DNA of 64,000 nucleotides from contig JAACJP010000004.1 of NCBI GenBank assembly GCA_013368375.1, positions 1,426,001 to 1,490,000 of the forward strand, read 5' to 3'. The notes below the pieces were generated by a model. That model did not search any database and was not told the DNA's origin. It saw only the letters and a program-made list of their open reading frames with translations. This stretch comes from Tricholomella constricta (taxonomy: Eukaryota; Basidiomycota; Agaricomycetes; Agaricales; Lyophyllaceae). This document shows, in pieces, positions 39,107 through 50,238 of the stretch (its first letter is position 1; each line of letters starts with the position of its first letter). The position numbers and the translations under genes are program-made.

Positions 39107-41072
39107 ATGCCCCCTCGTCGTGCTCCCTCCCAAGGATCCGTCGCGCCTTCTCGAGCGCCATCTCCAGACGACGAAGAAGTGAGAAAATATATTTCTCATG
39201 AAAAAGCCTCCTTATGCGTCACGATAGGTGCCTTTTTTTGATAGTGTTGATGAACTGCAACAGCATGTGTGTCTCTACTCTTAGCCGGTCCCAGCTCTCG
39301 CAGTTAATCGATCGATATGCAGGGCATAAATGTTCAAGACATCTTGAAACTCAAGGTAACGATATCGTCTACCTCCCCATGCCCATGACTTACGTGGAGC
39401 CTCTTAGTCTGCGGCTATAAACACCGTTTCGGGCGTGAATATGACGACGCGCCGTCAGTTATTAAAAATCAAGGAAGGACACTAAGCCTTAAATGACCTG
39501 GATGCAACGAGCTCATCTCTTCTTGTAGGGCATGTCAGAGGCTAAGGTCGAAAAAATCAAAGTTGATAACTTTACGCATATGTCCTGGTTCAGTGATGTC
39601 TAATACGTCATATTCGCAGGAAGCAGCTCACAAGATACTGGCACGTAGCTCCCCTCGTTATGCTTCATTTTATCCTGATCTAAGGGTCCAGGGATCGTCA
39701 TTCTCAACTGGGGTTGAGGTTCAGGACAAAAGGAAGAGAGTTATGGTGATCAGCACTGGAAGCAAGTCCGTCGACGGAATCCTCGGTGGTAAAACGTTCC
39801 ATTGACATTCTTACAAGTATGACGATTCTGTTTATCATAGGTGGAATCATGTCGCAGTCGATCTCTGAAGGTGAGAGTGCATATATTTAGAGGCAACGCA
39901 GATTGACCTTTGCAACTTTACAGTATATGGCGAGTTTCGAACTGGGAAAACTCAACTCGCCCACACTATGAGTGTTGTAGCTCAGCTACCCCCAGACCTC
40001 GGTGGCGCTTCGGGCAAGGTATGGCTTATGACACATTGCGCATTACTTTGACTATTGACATCACTAGGTTGCATATATCGATACTGAAGGCATGTATTTT
40101 TTCTCTCTCAGACCATGCACGCTGAAATCGATCATAGGAACCTTTCGCCCTGATCGTATACGGTCCATAGCCGATCGCTTTGGGGTAGACGGCAACATGG
40201 CGCTTGAGAATATTCTTTACGGTAATGGGCTCAAAATCCACCCAATCTACTAATCTTTCATACGAATTCGCAGCTCGCGCGTTCAACAGCGAGCACCAGG
40301 TAAATTTTTCTCCTTTGAAAAATTGAGCTGACATTTTCTAGATGGAACTAATCAACGAATGCTCGCTTCGTTTCGCGGAAGACAAAGACTTTAGACTTCT
40401 TGTATAGTTGCTTCCTTCAATCTTGTTTACCTATTGACAAATGATTCCAAGATCATCGATAGTATTATGGCCCTTTTCCGCGTAGACTTTTCCGGAAGAG
40501 GTGAGCTGAGTGAACGGCAACAGAAGGTGATCATTTTTTTCATTTGACGCTTTCCCAGACGTCTCACGAGTCCGTTAAGCTCGCCCAGGTACGGCCTACG
40601 GAAGGTGCCATGGACCTGACATTTCCGTTGACAATATTTTAGATGCTTTCAAAGCTCACTAAGTTATCCGAAGAATACAACGTTTGCGGATTTTCTTTTT
40701 GACTTAGGCTTCTCTGCCACTAATATTCTATTTAGATTGCAATCCTGCTCACTAATCAAGTCCAGTGTATGTCGTTCAACCTCCATTACATATCTGTTGA
40801 CCTACATTCCGACTCAAGCCGATCCCGGAGCAACCATGACTTTCGTTGCGGGAGGCGCTCTCAAACCTATTGGTGGCCACATTCTATCTCATGCTTCCGC
40901 TACTAGAATGTTTCTTCGCAAAGGTATGGACAGGATAAAAATTTCCTGCTCTGAGGATTAACCTTGTGTAGGCCGCGCGGAGGAACGTGTCGCGAAACTT
41001 GTTGATAGCCCAGATCGACCGGAAAGTGAGGCGTCCTACAAGCTGGACGAAGGTGGTTGGGCCGACGTTTGA
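39107..41072 (+). CDS. DMC1: DMC1, meiotic RecA-family recombinase
   Basis: Dmc1 forms filaments on single-stranded DNA for interhomolog strand exchange in meiosis. The N-terminal helix-hairpin region reads [20 protein letters not shown] and [22 protein letters not shown]. The core has [29 protein letters not shown] (Walker A), [34 protein letters not shown] (Walker B), [19 protein letters not shown] and [18 protein letters not shown]. It ends DEGGWADV. Many introns interrupt it. Two need GC donors (39641-39691, 40090-40137), one appears to start with GA (39474-39528), and LAQ is a 9-nt microexon (40580-40588). Apart from that GA site the coding frame is intact, so a functional gene is more likely than a relic. 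Confidence 0.93.
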
Positions 41073-41708
41073 TCCGCCATTGACATTCTTTGATTTTAAC
41101 GTGTTTTGACCACGTGCACTCTTGATGTTTCCCATGCCCCTGTCGACATCCTTGTCATTCAATACCGTCAGCCTCTGGACCTTGCGATTTTTCAACTTTT
41201 TTCAACTGCTCTGATTGTATCTTTGTTGCATTTCGTGTGCCTGGCTGTAATTATCACCTTACAAAGGACGTGTATGTTGTCTCTGTTCTGTCTCGCAGGC
41301 TGCTATACCGGTCAGCTCGTCGACCCACCGTGTGTCGGGGATGAAAAACATGTTTCCTGCAGATTGTTTCCATGCGATCGCCGACCACCGCCCTCACCGC
41401 ATCGAAACCTGCCAGATGGACTTGGCCTCTGATGAGGACACGGTCGACCTCCTGATCATATTTACTCCTGAATGCACGTTCTCAAGTTCGTTCATGCTTA
41501 CTTTAAGTATCAGTGGCTCTTCTCGAGACTCTTGGCTCGCCCTCCGACTTCACCTGACGTGGTCTTGCGACGTGGCTCCCGTGGTACACGCAGCTCCTCT
41601 ACTCGTTCTCTGCGTGCTCGCTGTTTCAGGTGCACCGTACCCTAAATAGCTCTGTTCCCAACACTGGTCCTGTCCTTTCATCCTGCGCCTCTGAACCTCC
41701 GGTTTTTT
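41073..41708. other. Intergenic stretch between DMC1 and RNase T2-like relic
   Basis: About 635 bases. Two overlapping open frames (41106-41432 and 41332-41649) have no recognisable similarity. The second ends in a hydrophobic stretch, APLLVLCVLAVSGAPYP, that resembles a signal peptide and might be the decayed leader of the relic downstream. Confidence 0.35.
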
Positions 41709-42110
41709 TCCTGCGAGAACGCTACCCTGATCAAAAACATCTGTTGTTGCTCGACGCCGGGAGGCCTAGTTAGCACATATGCGGTCAGGAAGCTGGATCA
41801 TCCACGGCCTCTGGCCGGACAACTGTGATGGGAATGTGGTTTTGTTCTCTAACAGCATTTTATTTTACTCTCGGACAGATCTTACGAAAACTACTGCGAT
41901 AATTGAGACAGCATGATTTTGTGCCAACTGCTATATCTCCCGATGGCACCCTTATCGGTATACAAGGGCCTGGGAGTCGATACATTCATTCTTCAATTTG
42001 GACGAGAGGACCACTTACAACCATGTCCTGGGAACGGTTTGTCGGCTATCTCAGGAGCAATACGGAGCCTTTGAATCCATCAAGTCATCTTCTCTCTTGT
42101 CCTGCTCCAC
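41709..42110 (+). pseudogene. RNase T2-family relic, broken
   Basis: Pieces of a secreted T2 ribonuclease are visible in order but not in one frame. SCENATLIKNICC, matching the Cys-rich start, is followed by GGLV, after which the usual first catalytic segment is missing. SWIIHGLWPDNCDGN, the second conserved segment with its catalytic His, is in a shifted frame. SYENYCDN then runs into a stop at about 41903. Further on, DTFILQFGRED and MSWERFVGYLRSN appear in different frames. No single intron set repairs this, so I call it a pseudogene. It sits between DMC1 and the sirtuin gene. Some internal breaks could be unrecognised introns. Confidence 0.65.
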
Positions 42111-42379
42111 GACAGCACCCATATTATGAACGTAGCCAGAATTCAGACCAGGAAGTCAGTAAAAAAATCACCGTAATCTATTTGAAAATTCTGCTTTCCT
42201 CTGGGACTTGATCTTGAGACCCTGAAGCTTTGAATACGGATCGGGAACGCGTCCTTAATGAGCGTGTCGCGGTTCACGTGACAAACGCGTCGAGAGCCTT
42301 GTTTCCCAAACAAAGCCAAATTTCAACATGGAATTGTCTGTGGCGGAATTTCAACACGACGTGCCACCTCGCTTCAACT

Positions 42380-44118
42380 ATGACGGTCACTCTCAGGTTC
42401 GACGAGCTCACTTCTGACGCACATACGAGACGCGCCCTGGCAGACTTGTCTCTCTCCGTTGCAAAGAGCAAGAAAATCGTCGTGATCACTGGTGCAGGCA
42501 TCTCTTGCTCTTCTGGAATTCCAGTTAGTCTGGTAAATCTCTATACTCAGCTAAGCACTAATTACTTTCTCTAGGATTTCCGGTCCTCGGACGGCCTATA
42601 TGCTCTAGTAAAACAGAAATACCCAGATGTGGTATTGAAGGGCCGCGACTTATTCGACGCGTCCTTATTCCGGGATGCCACCTCCACTGCCGTCTTCTAC
42701 ACGTTTATCTCCAAACTCAAACAATCCATAGATGCTGCTTCACCTACTCCTACACACCGTTTCATCAGAACGCTCGACACAAAGAAAAAACTGATTCGAT
42801 CATACACCCAAAATATTGACGGTTTGGAGGAACAGGTTGGCCTCCTAGGAAGCTCCAGCTCTCACGCGAAAACGAATGGCAAGGGGAAGACGAAGATAAA
42901 GACCAGAGATGTGCGGAATGTGCAGCTCCACGGCGACATCCACAGCGTTCGCTGCATGTCTTGTTCAGCCGAATACCCTTGCACGGGCAACCACGTGTCC
43001 ATGTTCCTGGAGGGCACGCCTCCGGCTTGCCCCGAATGTGCATCGCGTCGTAAGTGCTTGTCTCCTTCCTCAAGCCGTGGAATTCAACGTGAATATTGCA
43101 GTCAAGGCCCGCGTCGCTCGTTCTGCTCGAGCAATTCGTGTCGGCACACTTCGACCTGCTATTGTCCTTTACGACGAGCCTCATCCTCTCGGTGATGATA
43201 TTGGCGCCATCCAAACTACTGATTTGTCTCGCAAACCCGACATGCTTATCATTATGGGTACATCTCTCAAGGTTCACGGGCTCAAGAAGATGGTGAAGGA
43301 GTTTGCAAAAACTGTCCATGCTTCCGCCCCATCCTCTAGCTCGTCAACTGCCAAGTCCTGGCAAGGCAAAGTCGTCTTCGTCAATAAGACACCCCCATCA
43401 TCCGAGTGGAACGGGATCATTGATTACCATGTCGAAGGGGATACCGATTCATGGGTTGAAAAGGTCGTCCAGGATTGGAAGAGGATGAGGCCTGCAGATT
43501 GGGAAGTACAGCAGACCTTGTTGGCCACCGATGACGATACCAGCATGAACGGTGGTTTCAAGGCAGTCAAAAACGTCCTGCCCCTTAAGGGCAAAGGCAA
43601 GTAGTGCTCTCAACAAACTCCCATATTGACGACTAACAAAGTGCTATACAGCTGTCAAAAAGCATCTTGCTGGCGAAGAAAATATTCCTCCAAACTTCGT
43701 CGACATGGTTCTGAGCACTCCGGACGCCGTCGCTGCGCGTAAGACCAGGGCGACTGGACCACCGCTGTCTCCCAGCAAAAGGGGGCAGACCGCATCGCAT
43801 TACAACGATGTCGAATCAAGTCCATCTAAGAGACGTGTGTCACCCATCAAGGGCGCTCTGAAGGACGATGAGAGGAAGCTGTTATTCACGGAGAGCACCA
43901 ACAACTCGAATCAGGCGATCAATATTTCCGATGACATATTCGACATCTCAATGCAGGACATCGAGGTGAAGCCCAAATTCAAGGCGGCGAAAGCGGTGGT
44001 AGCGAAGACCAGGACGACGAGAGCGACGAAATGGGTGAAGGAACCTGCCAAACTGAGATGTACATTGCCCCGAGCCGCTGCTGGGAAGGCTGGGGAGGGT
44101 TCGCGCCGGTCACGTTAG
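42380..44118 (+). CDS. HST3: HST3/HST4-type sirtuin, NAD-dependent histone deacetylase
   Basis: Hst3/Hst4 sirtuins remove H3K56 acetylation after S phase. MTVTLRFDELTSDAHTRRAL precedes the NAD site ITGAGISCSSGIP/DFRSSDGLY, then YTQNIDGLEEQVG, VQLHGDIHSVRC with the catalytic His, CMSC and CPEC zinc ligands, PAIVLYDEPHP and IIMGTSLKVHGLKK. The C-terminal extension beyond residue 400 is Lys/Ser-rich. An intron at 43597-43651 needs a GC donor (AAAG/GCAAGT) to continue KGKAVKKHLAGEENIPPNF. The start at 42380 is chosen because it fits fungal orthologs; the frame is open upstream. Two ACGCGT boxes lie at 42247 and 42285. Choice between Hst3 and Hst4 is not possible here. Confidence 0.88.
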
Positions 44119-44309
44119 GGTGGCTATTACCTGTTGGGTCGATTGGAGGCGCCGTTATATTTTTGTCGGGCGCCTGTATATTATCGCATTGGAACACTCA
44201 CGGAGGTCGACACATCGCGAGGATGTGCCTTGTAATAATTGTAAATTATGTATATAATATTGCTCGATAACAAGAATACAGAAAGTAAACACGGCTTGCC
44301 TCCGTTACC

Positions 44310-45034
44310 TCAATCGCTAATCAGTTCGGACACGCTCCAGTCTTCGAAGCTTCCATCTGGAAGGTAGCGTCGGATGATAAGGGGTATTTTGCGTTGAGAG
44401 AGTTCCTTTATGGCGATTTGTAGAGCGTCTGTTTCTCCGTCTAACGGAACAAGCACTGGAGCATTCATGCTGTGATGAACGCGAATGTGATTGAAGCTCT
44501 GAAGAGTACCATGAACAAGGGCGCGATGCGACATACCTGATCTGCAGCGCTCTTGTCCCCAATATGCGAGCCCGCTCGTATTTTGTAAGGTAGGGTGTCG
44601 TCACCCTTACTTTGTTCGGTTGTCGTTCTCCGGTCAGTCCTGCACCTGCAGTTGCAGGTTCCTCGCCATTCGCCATCTCCTGATCATGATCTGCTCCGTT
44701 CACGCCATTCACCTGTGCGCCGTCTTCGCCCACGGCGGCCCCGTCCTCCCCAGTTTCCCCGCCCGGCGCCTCGCCGTCCAGTTGCTCGTTCGCCAGAAGA
44801 TCGTATGATTCGTCCTGGATGGATCCAATGGTGCATACGACGGAGGTGGCAGTTGCCTTAGAAAACCGGAGTAACGAAGGGAGAAAAATTACACACGAAG
44901 GTGTCTTCATTGAATCTAAAATATTCACGACAAAGTTGTCACCGTATTCAGTGTGTAAAGTGAGCCAGTTCATACCCCGCGGCGTCGTACTCAAAGTCGT
45001 CGCCCCCACCGCCTCCATAGCCATCGTCAGACAT
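44310..45034 (-). CDS. RPB6: RPB6, shared subunit of RNA polymerases I, II and III
   Basis: The N-terminus is Gly/Asp-rich ([19 protein letters not shown]) and split by introns; a small middle exon probably reads FNEDTF, then [20 protein letters not shown]. The acidic linker leads to the conserved core [60 protein letters not shown] and [17 protein letters not shown], stop 44310-44312. Length of about 160 residues matches fungal Rpb6. The boundaries of the small middle exon are the uncertain part. Converges with the sirtuin gene. Confidence 0.93.
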
Positions 45035-45937
45035 GTTGAACGGGCGCTGTTAGAGTATTTTTGGGTCAAGGGAGGCCGAGGCGAGTGGAAGAAGGAGCAA
45101 GACGTCGGAGTTGAACTTTTTCAAACTTTGGTTTTCTTATAGGTAAATGGACCTCCTTGTTTGACTCTGCGACTATTATGGACCTTCCAGCTGGTGCGCC
45201 GACGTTCTAATTCTACGAGATTAATTATCTGTCCCTGGAAGGCAACAGAGAATGTTCAGCGATGTCGTCCTCTCGGGACCGCCGCCCGCGTGCTGTGTCC
45301 CGATTTCTGCACTGATGGAAGGTCTCAAGAAGGACAGAAGGGCCATCTATACTTTCTGGGACGCAGCCGCATGTGGAGGATGGGGCGATGCATAGCCAGC
45401 CCTTAATCTGGCTGCTGTCCGGAACGAGAAAGGCTGCAGATCTCTTTCCGCTGTGTTCTGTGGTTGGGAGCAGACGCCCATCCTTCTGATTCCATCACGA
45501 ATCGCGATGATAATTGGACGAGACCAGCGATCAGGGAACCGGATTCGACGCAGCGCGCATATGAATCTAGACGGGTCACAGGACTTGGACCGATGCCTCG
45601 GACATGATAAGCTGCATGCAGACATACGGCTGAGTGGCTGCTTCCTTTGACATGACAGGAAGCTAGCGAGGTGGGATGATCATCGCCCTAGGGGTTGGCT
45701 CGCGTCGGTCGTCGTAAAACGTGGATGATGGCGCTCAATCTGCCCTGATGGCGCGCGATTGCATGTTGTCATGTTCGAGCCGAATAAATATTCATTTTCT
45801 GCGCGAAAATATACCGCAAGTTCGAACCCGGCAGGTGGTTCAAGTTGTGTCCAGCTTGTGTCCAAGTTGTCTTTATCCTTTGCCCCCACAACCCATCATC
45901 TACAGATTCTACTTTCTAACCATTTTCTATCTTCAAC
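45035..45937. other. Long divergent intergenic region, RPB6 / RRM protein
   Basis: About 900 bases, the longest spacer in the window. It contains only short open frames on both strands and no recognised protein. The 150 bases before the plus-strand start are pyrimidine-rich. A GTTCGAACC-like string at about 45830 resembles a tRNA B box, but no cloverleaf fits. Confidence 0.4.
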
Positions 45938-48900
45938 ATGCCCCCAAAGCCCTCTCTCCGCATGCGCACCTGGGGAACCCGCTTTGATACTCTCCCAACC
46001 TCTCCCTCCATCTCCCCCCCAGCTCGCGAGGCCGCCGCCGACGAGGCAACGTCTCCCGACATGCCTGAGCAGACCCCCGCCACTGAACCCGTCCTCAAAA
46101 GGAAGGAAGAGAAAATGCCCCACGACGCCAGCGTCTTTGTCGGAAGGTAGCCTGTTATCCGTTGGAATATTTCTATTCTCTCACTCACTCGCATCATTTA
46201 AGCCTTCCGTCCAACATAGACCAGCAGGAGCTTACTCGATTACTTTCCCAACATTTGTCTGAACATACCGAGGTAAAGAACATCAAGGTTGTTCGCGACT
46301 CCAAAGGCGGCGTCTGCGCTTTCGTTCAATGCGAGGTTTGCCTCGACGGCCTTCTTCGACTTTGCACTTTCTGAAAACACAACGTCCAGGATGCTGCCTC
46401 AGCGGCGACGCTGATACACACACTTCATTCTAACCCTCCCAAGCAGTTCTTGGGTCGCACTCTACGCTATGAACCGGCGAGAGCGTTCAGGACCCTGTTG
46501 ATATCCTACCGGTTAGTATATGCGTATCACCTGCTCCATTCTTGGTCCTAATATTTTATTTAGCACTCCTATGCAGAACATTCCGGGGAACAGCGTTGAA
46601 GGCAGTTCACTCAAGCTCCAAGCCGTCGAATTAGACCTTCCCTCTGCCATGAGAGTGTGGCGACCCAGAAATTCAAAGTCTCTTGTTTAATTGCGAACGA
46701 GTTCCCTCACTGCTGACTTTAAAATTCAGATTCTACTCCATCCTATACAACGGCGATGCAGTTGATGCCGAAGATCACTCTCGTAGTGACCCAGCCGCGG
46801 CCGAAAGACAAAGTCTATTTCTCCAGCCGGTCGCGTTCGACGCCGAAGTCGGTGTTAGATTGAGATCGCCATTTTTTCATCCTGACAATTATACATTTAT
46901 ATCTAGGCAATCCGTCTTATTGCCGCCTATTTCGGTCACCTTGAGAATGTCAACCCGTGCCCATTGTCCCGTGGCGTCGTTGGTAAGTCTAATGAAGCAT
47001 CTTTCTTTGCTGATAAACTCAAGTTACGTAGATTCCGAAGTTGAGAACGCCGACGATGTCTGGAAGCTCTATCCAGCCCCGCATGATGCGCCACGTTCCT
47101 CAAAAATGGATACAGGTTGCTGGGAAATTAAATGGGAACATCGTGATGATTGTGTCAGCGCTCTGATGGTAAATGCGTTCCCTTAAAATCTTGCCGTCAA
47201 GCCCTAACCTTAGTTGGGCAGACTCTTCGACGCGTTCCCCATCTGACGGTCACCTGGGCCCACCAGCCCCCTCCATTCGGATTCGAACAACGTTCTCCAT
47301 ACACTCCCTTCCCGCAAAACAATGTTGCCCATTATCCGCTTCACGTGCAGGATCACATTCTTTTTATGCGACCACGCGATCCATCCCTCATAGATCCTTT
47401 TGGCTTCTCTCGGCGCGATGGGAATGGTGTTATCAGACCCATCCTCACCTCTGGCAACGCCTCGTCTGCACCCTCTGATAATGGCAGTAGGGCTAGCGAT
47501 ACCGACAATGAAGTAGGCGCTATGGCGCGTACTGCGAATTCCGTCGGGGGACAAGCGAGTGATACGCACCCCGTCCGATGGTCCGACATGGACTTTCCCC
47601 CACTTGGAAATGCAAAGCGGTTGCTGAAGACGGGAACGGGAGTTTGGAATGACAGAAAGCTGTCGTCCGGCCCGCACACCAGGTCGGTTCTCTCAAGAGT
47701 TACTATGCGAACGACCACTGAGATTATATGCGCAAATTTCAGGTCGCCATCCTTGGCGTTGTCGCAGAACTCCATGGGCGCGTATTCTGTCTCTAGCGAC
47801 TTCCCAGGGGGAGGTCACGGGAGAAAGGATCATGGGCAAGAGCTCGAGATACCGCCCACACCTGGTCTAGGGAGGTCCCCTCTCACTCCCAAGACCCCGG
47901 GATCCGGTTTTCCGTCTACCCCTACAACCAATGATGGCGACATGCAGCGGCTGTCCTTCAGGGAGGCCTTCACAGACTCGGAAGGAAAGGACCATGGGTA
48001 TTACGGCGACTTCGCCTCTCATGAACGAGAGATCGATCCTACGACTCTATTCGTTGGTGGCCTCGAAACCTTTGGACCTGGCGCGTGGGATGAGGAGAAA
48101 GTAACCAAGTTTTTCTCTCGTTTCGAAGGATTGGAAGATGTCAAGATTGTCCGACCTCGTGAGTTGCACTTCGTCTGTGAGCGTAAGGGAAAGTAACTTA
48201 TGCAACCCTGCCTCTTGTTCAGTGAATTCACATGCAGCGTTTGCATTTGTCAAGTTCAACAACACTGAGTCTCCGGCTCGCGCAGTCTTTGAAGAGGTGT
48301 GTCAGGCTACACTGCCGCAAGCCCAAGATCTAAGCCTTATTTTCAGCACAATCGTGTATATGAAGGTCGTGCTATGCGAGTTCAGCTGCGAGACTGTAAT
48401 CCTCCTCGAGGCTCTTGGAGGAACAACAGAGGCCGTGGGCGTTTCAGTCAGCAAAGCTTCGGTCCACACCGTCGCGGCCAGGATCCCGACAAGCTACCCG
48501 ACCGGCCTAGCTCTCCGGGAAGTCGTCGTCAGGATGGTCGTAAGCAGGGTGCGGTGACCGCCCAGGACACAGCGCACGATGAAGCAGAGGCCGCAGGAGA
48601 AGTAGAGCCACCTGTTTACTCTGAAGCAATCGCTCCGAAACCTTCTGAAGAGTCGACCGATGATGTGCATGTGCCCAACTTGTCCCCCGAATCCCGTACT
48701 TCGTCTCCGGGCACTGCTTTTACAAGCTTGAATATATCCACCTCTGAAAACTACCGCGAGTGGTACGATGAGCCGCTCTCTGCGGCGCTTACTCCACCCC
48801 CATCCTCTTTTGGCTCTTCAACCTCGGCACCCGCTTCTGCACTGGCTTTGCCTTACATGGCAGGAGGTTATTATCCGCCGACGCCATGGGTTCATCCTTA

Positions 48901-49788
48901 TGGACAACCGATGCAGTACCCAATGCCCTATTTAGGATATCCGGGTTATGCCATGCCTGGTCAACCTCAGGCGCCTCAATCATTCCCGAGGCCTCCAGGC
49001 TCAGACGCGAACGTGGCTGCGAACCCAGGATCCTGGCCCCCGATGGGGATGTATGGGGTTCGTGTCCTTAACTCTCATACTATCAATCCGCTGACCATCT
49101 TCAATCGTAGTCGTACATTCCTTATCAGACACAGGCAGTCAGGACCCCTACCATAGAGACTCCTCCATCACAGCAATTAAACAACAGGGCGCCACTTGCT
49201 CCTACTGGGTTCATTCAGAACGAACAGGGTACTCTTATTGCTGTTTATCAGCCCGAAGCTCTCGATCAATACATGGCAGGAGCTCATGTGACGCCACAAG
49301 CGTTACCTCAGCCCCAGGTTCAGAGCTGGTCACAGTTCCCTCAATCGCCTGCATACCCTTTCCCTGCTCCACCCCCTACGGTAGCGATGCCTTCTCGCCC
49401 AACCCTCCCATCTGCCACCAACATGGCTTGGGTCCAGAGCCAAGGATTTGCACCACAACAGCAACTACCCACCACGCCTCATGTCACGCAAAATCCCCAT
49501 CTCCCTGGCACCCCTGGAGCATTCCGCGGGGGGTATTCCGACACGGGTGGACAAGGGACTTCTCCTCAGGCTCCGTTCAGGCGCCAAGCGGCACGCAGGG
49601 ATCAAAATAACTCCCAGAACAACTCGGGGAGGAATAATCAGTCCCGTTCGTTCCCCAACCGCAACACTCGAGGTAACATGAATAGCGGAGGATATCATGG
49701 GCACGGCGATACTCACGCCAACTCCCGAAATAATCCATTCAGCCCGAACTCGAACGAGTGGAACCAGTGGGGTGGTGCTGGGCGCTGA
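45938..49788 (+). CDS. Large multi-RRM RNA-binding protein (possibly Rim4-like)
   Basis: A protein of about 1,000 residues with RNA-recognition motifs near the N-terminus and in the middle. RRM1 starts DASVFVG/SLPSNIDQQELTRLL with VKNIKVVRDSKGGVCAFVQC. A second, diverged unit includes TLRYEPARAFRTLLI. The middle RRM has TTLFVGGLETFGPGAWDEEK, DVKIVRP and AFAFVKFNNTESPARAVFEE with the RNP1 phenylalanines, followed by an Arg/Gly-rich region (NNRGRGRFSQQ). The C-terminal third is Pro/Gln/Asn-rich and likely disordered, ending NEWNQWGGAGR, TGA 49786-49788. The architecture resembles the meiotic translation repressor Rim4, but that is inference. Confidence 0.8.
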
Positions 49789-50238
49789 TTCACCGATACC
49801 TCTTCTCGTTCCGTCAAACGTTTACCTTTTTTATTTATTCGTGTTAAAGAACACTGACTGCCATTTGACATTCTACAATCATAAAACCCAAGCATATGTT
49901 TTTTTTCGCACCACCTACATTTCATCCCATCTTCCTGTCTTCTTTTGACATGTACCGGTTCTCCATCGGAGCACATCTTCGTCCCAATCGTTCCCGTTTC
50001 CCTTCCTTAGCATGGTCGTACCTATCATCCCCTTCACCCTATATCATGCATTCCTATCGCATCACCGCTCGCACATCTCTCGACTCTTTGTTCGTCCTAT
50101 TCTTCCTCGTCCCCACGTACTTCGTCTTCGCCCACTTTACTTACAATTTCAATAGCTTCACCACACACACACATCACGTCCACCCGACATCTACATTCAT
50201 TTGCGGCTGCCTACATGTACTTATAATGAAATGTCAGA
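49789..50238. other. Convergent 3' spacer, RRM protein / lipase
   Basis: About 450 T/C-rich bases. An open frame of 179 codons (49896-50435) has the composition of untranslated pyrimidine-rich DNA and overlaps the lipase end. I treat it as chance. Confidence 0.45.

Noticed and set aside
39641..39691. A 17-residue insertion in DMC1 instead of a GC-AG intron
   Set aside because: The segment is in frame and open, so it could be retained, but homologous recombinases have no insertion here and it has typical intron length and ends. RNA data would settle it.
45825..45850. GTTCGAACC string resembling a tRNA B box
   Set aside because: Neither strand gives a paired T-arm or an A box at the right distance, so no cloverleaf can be drawn.
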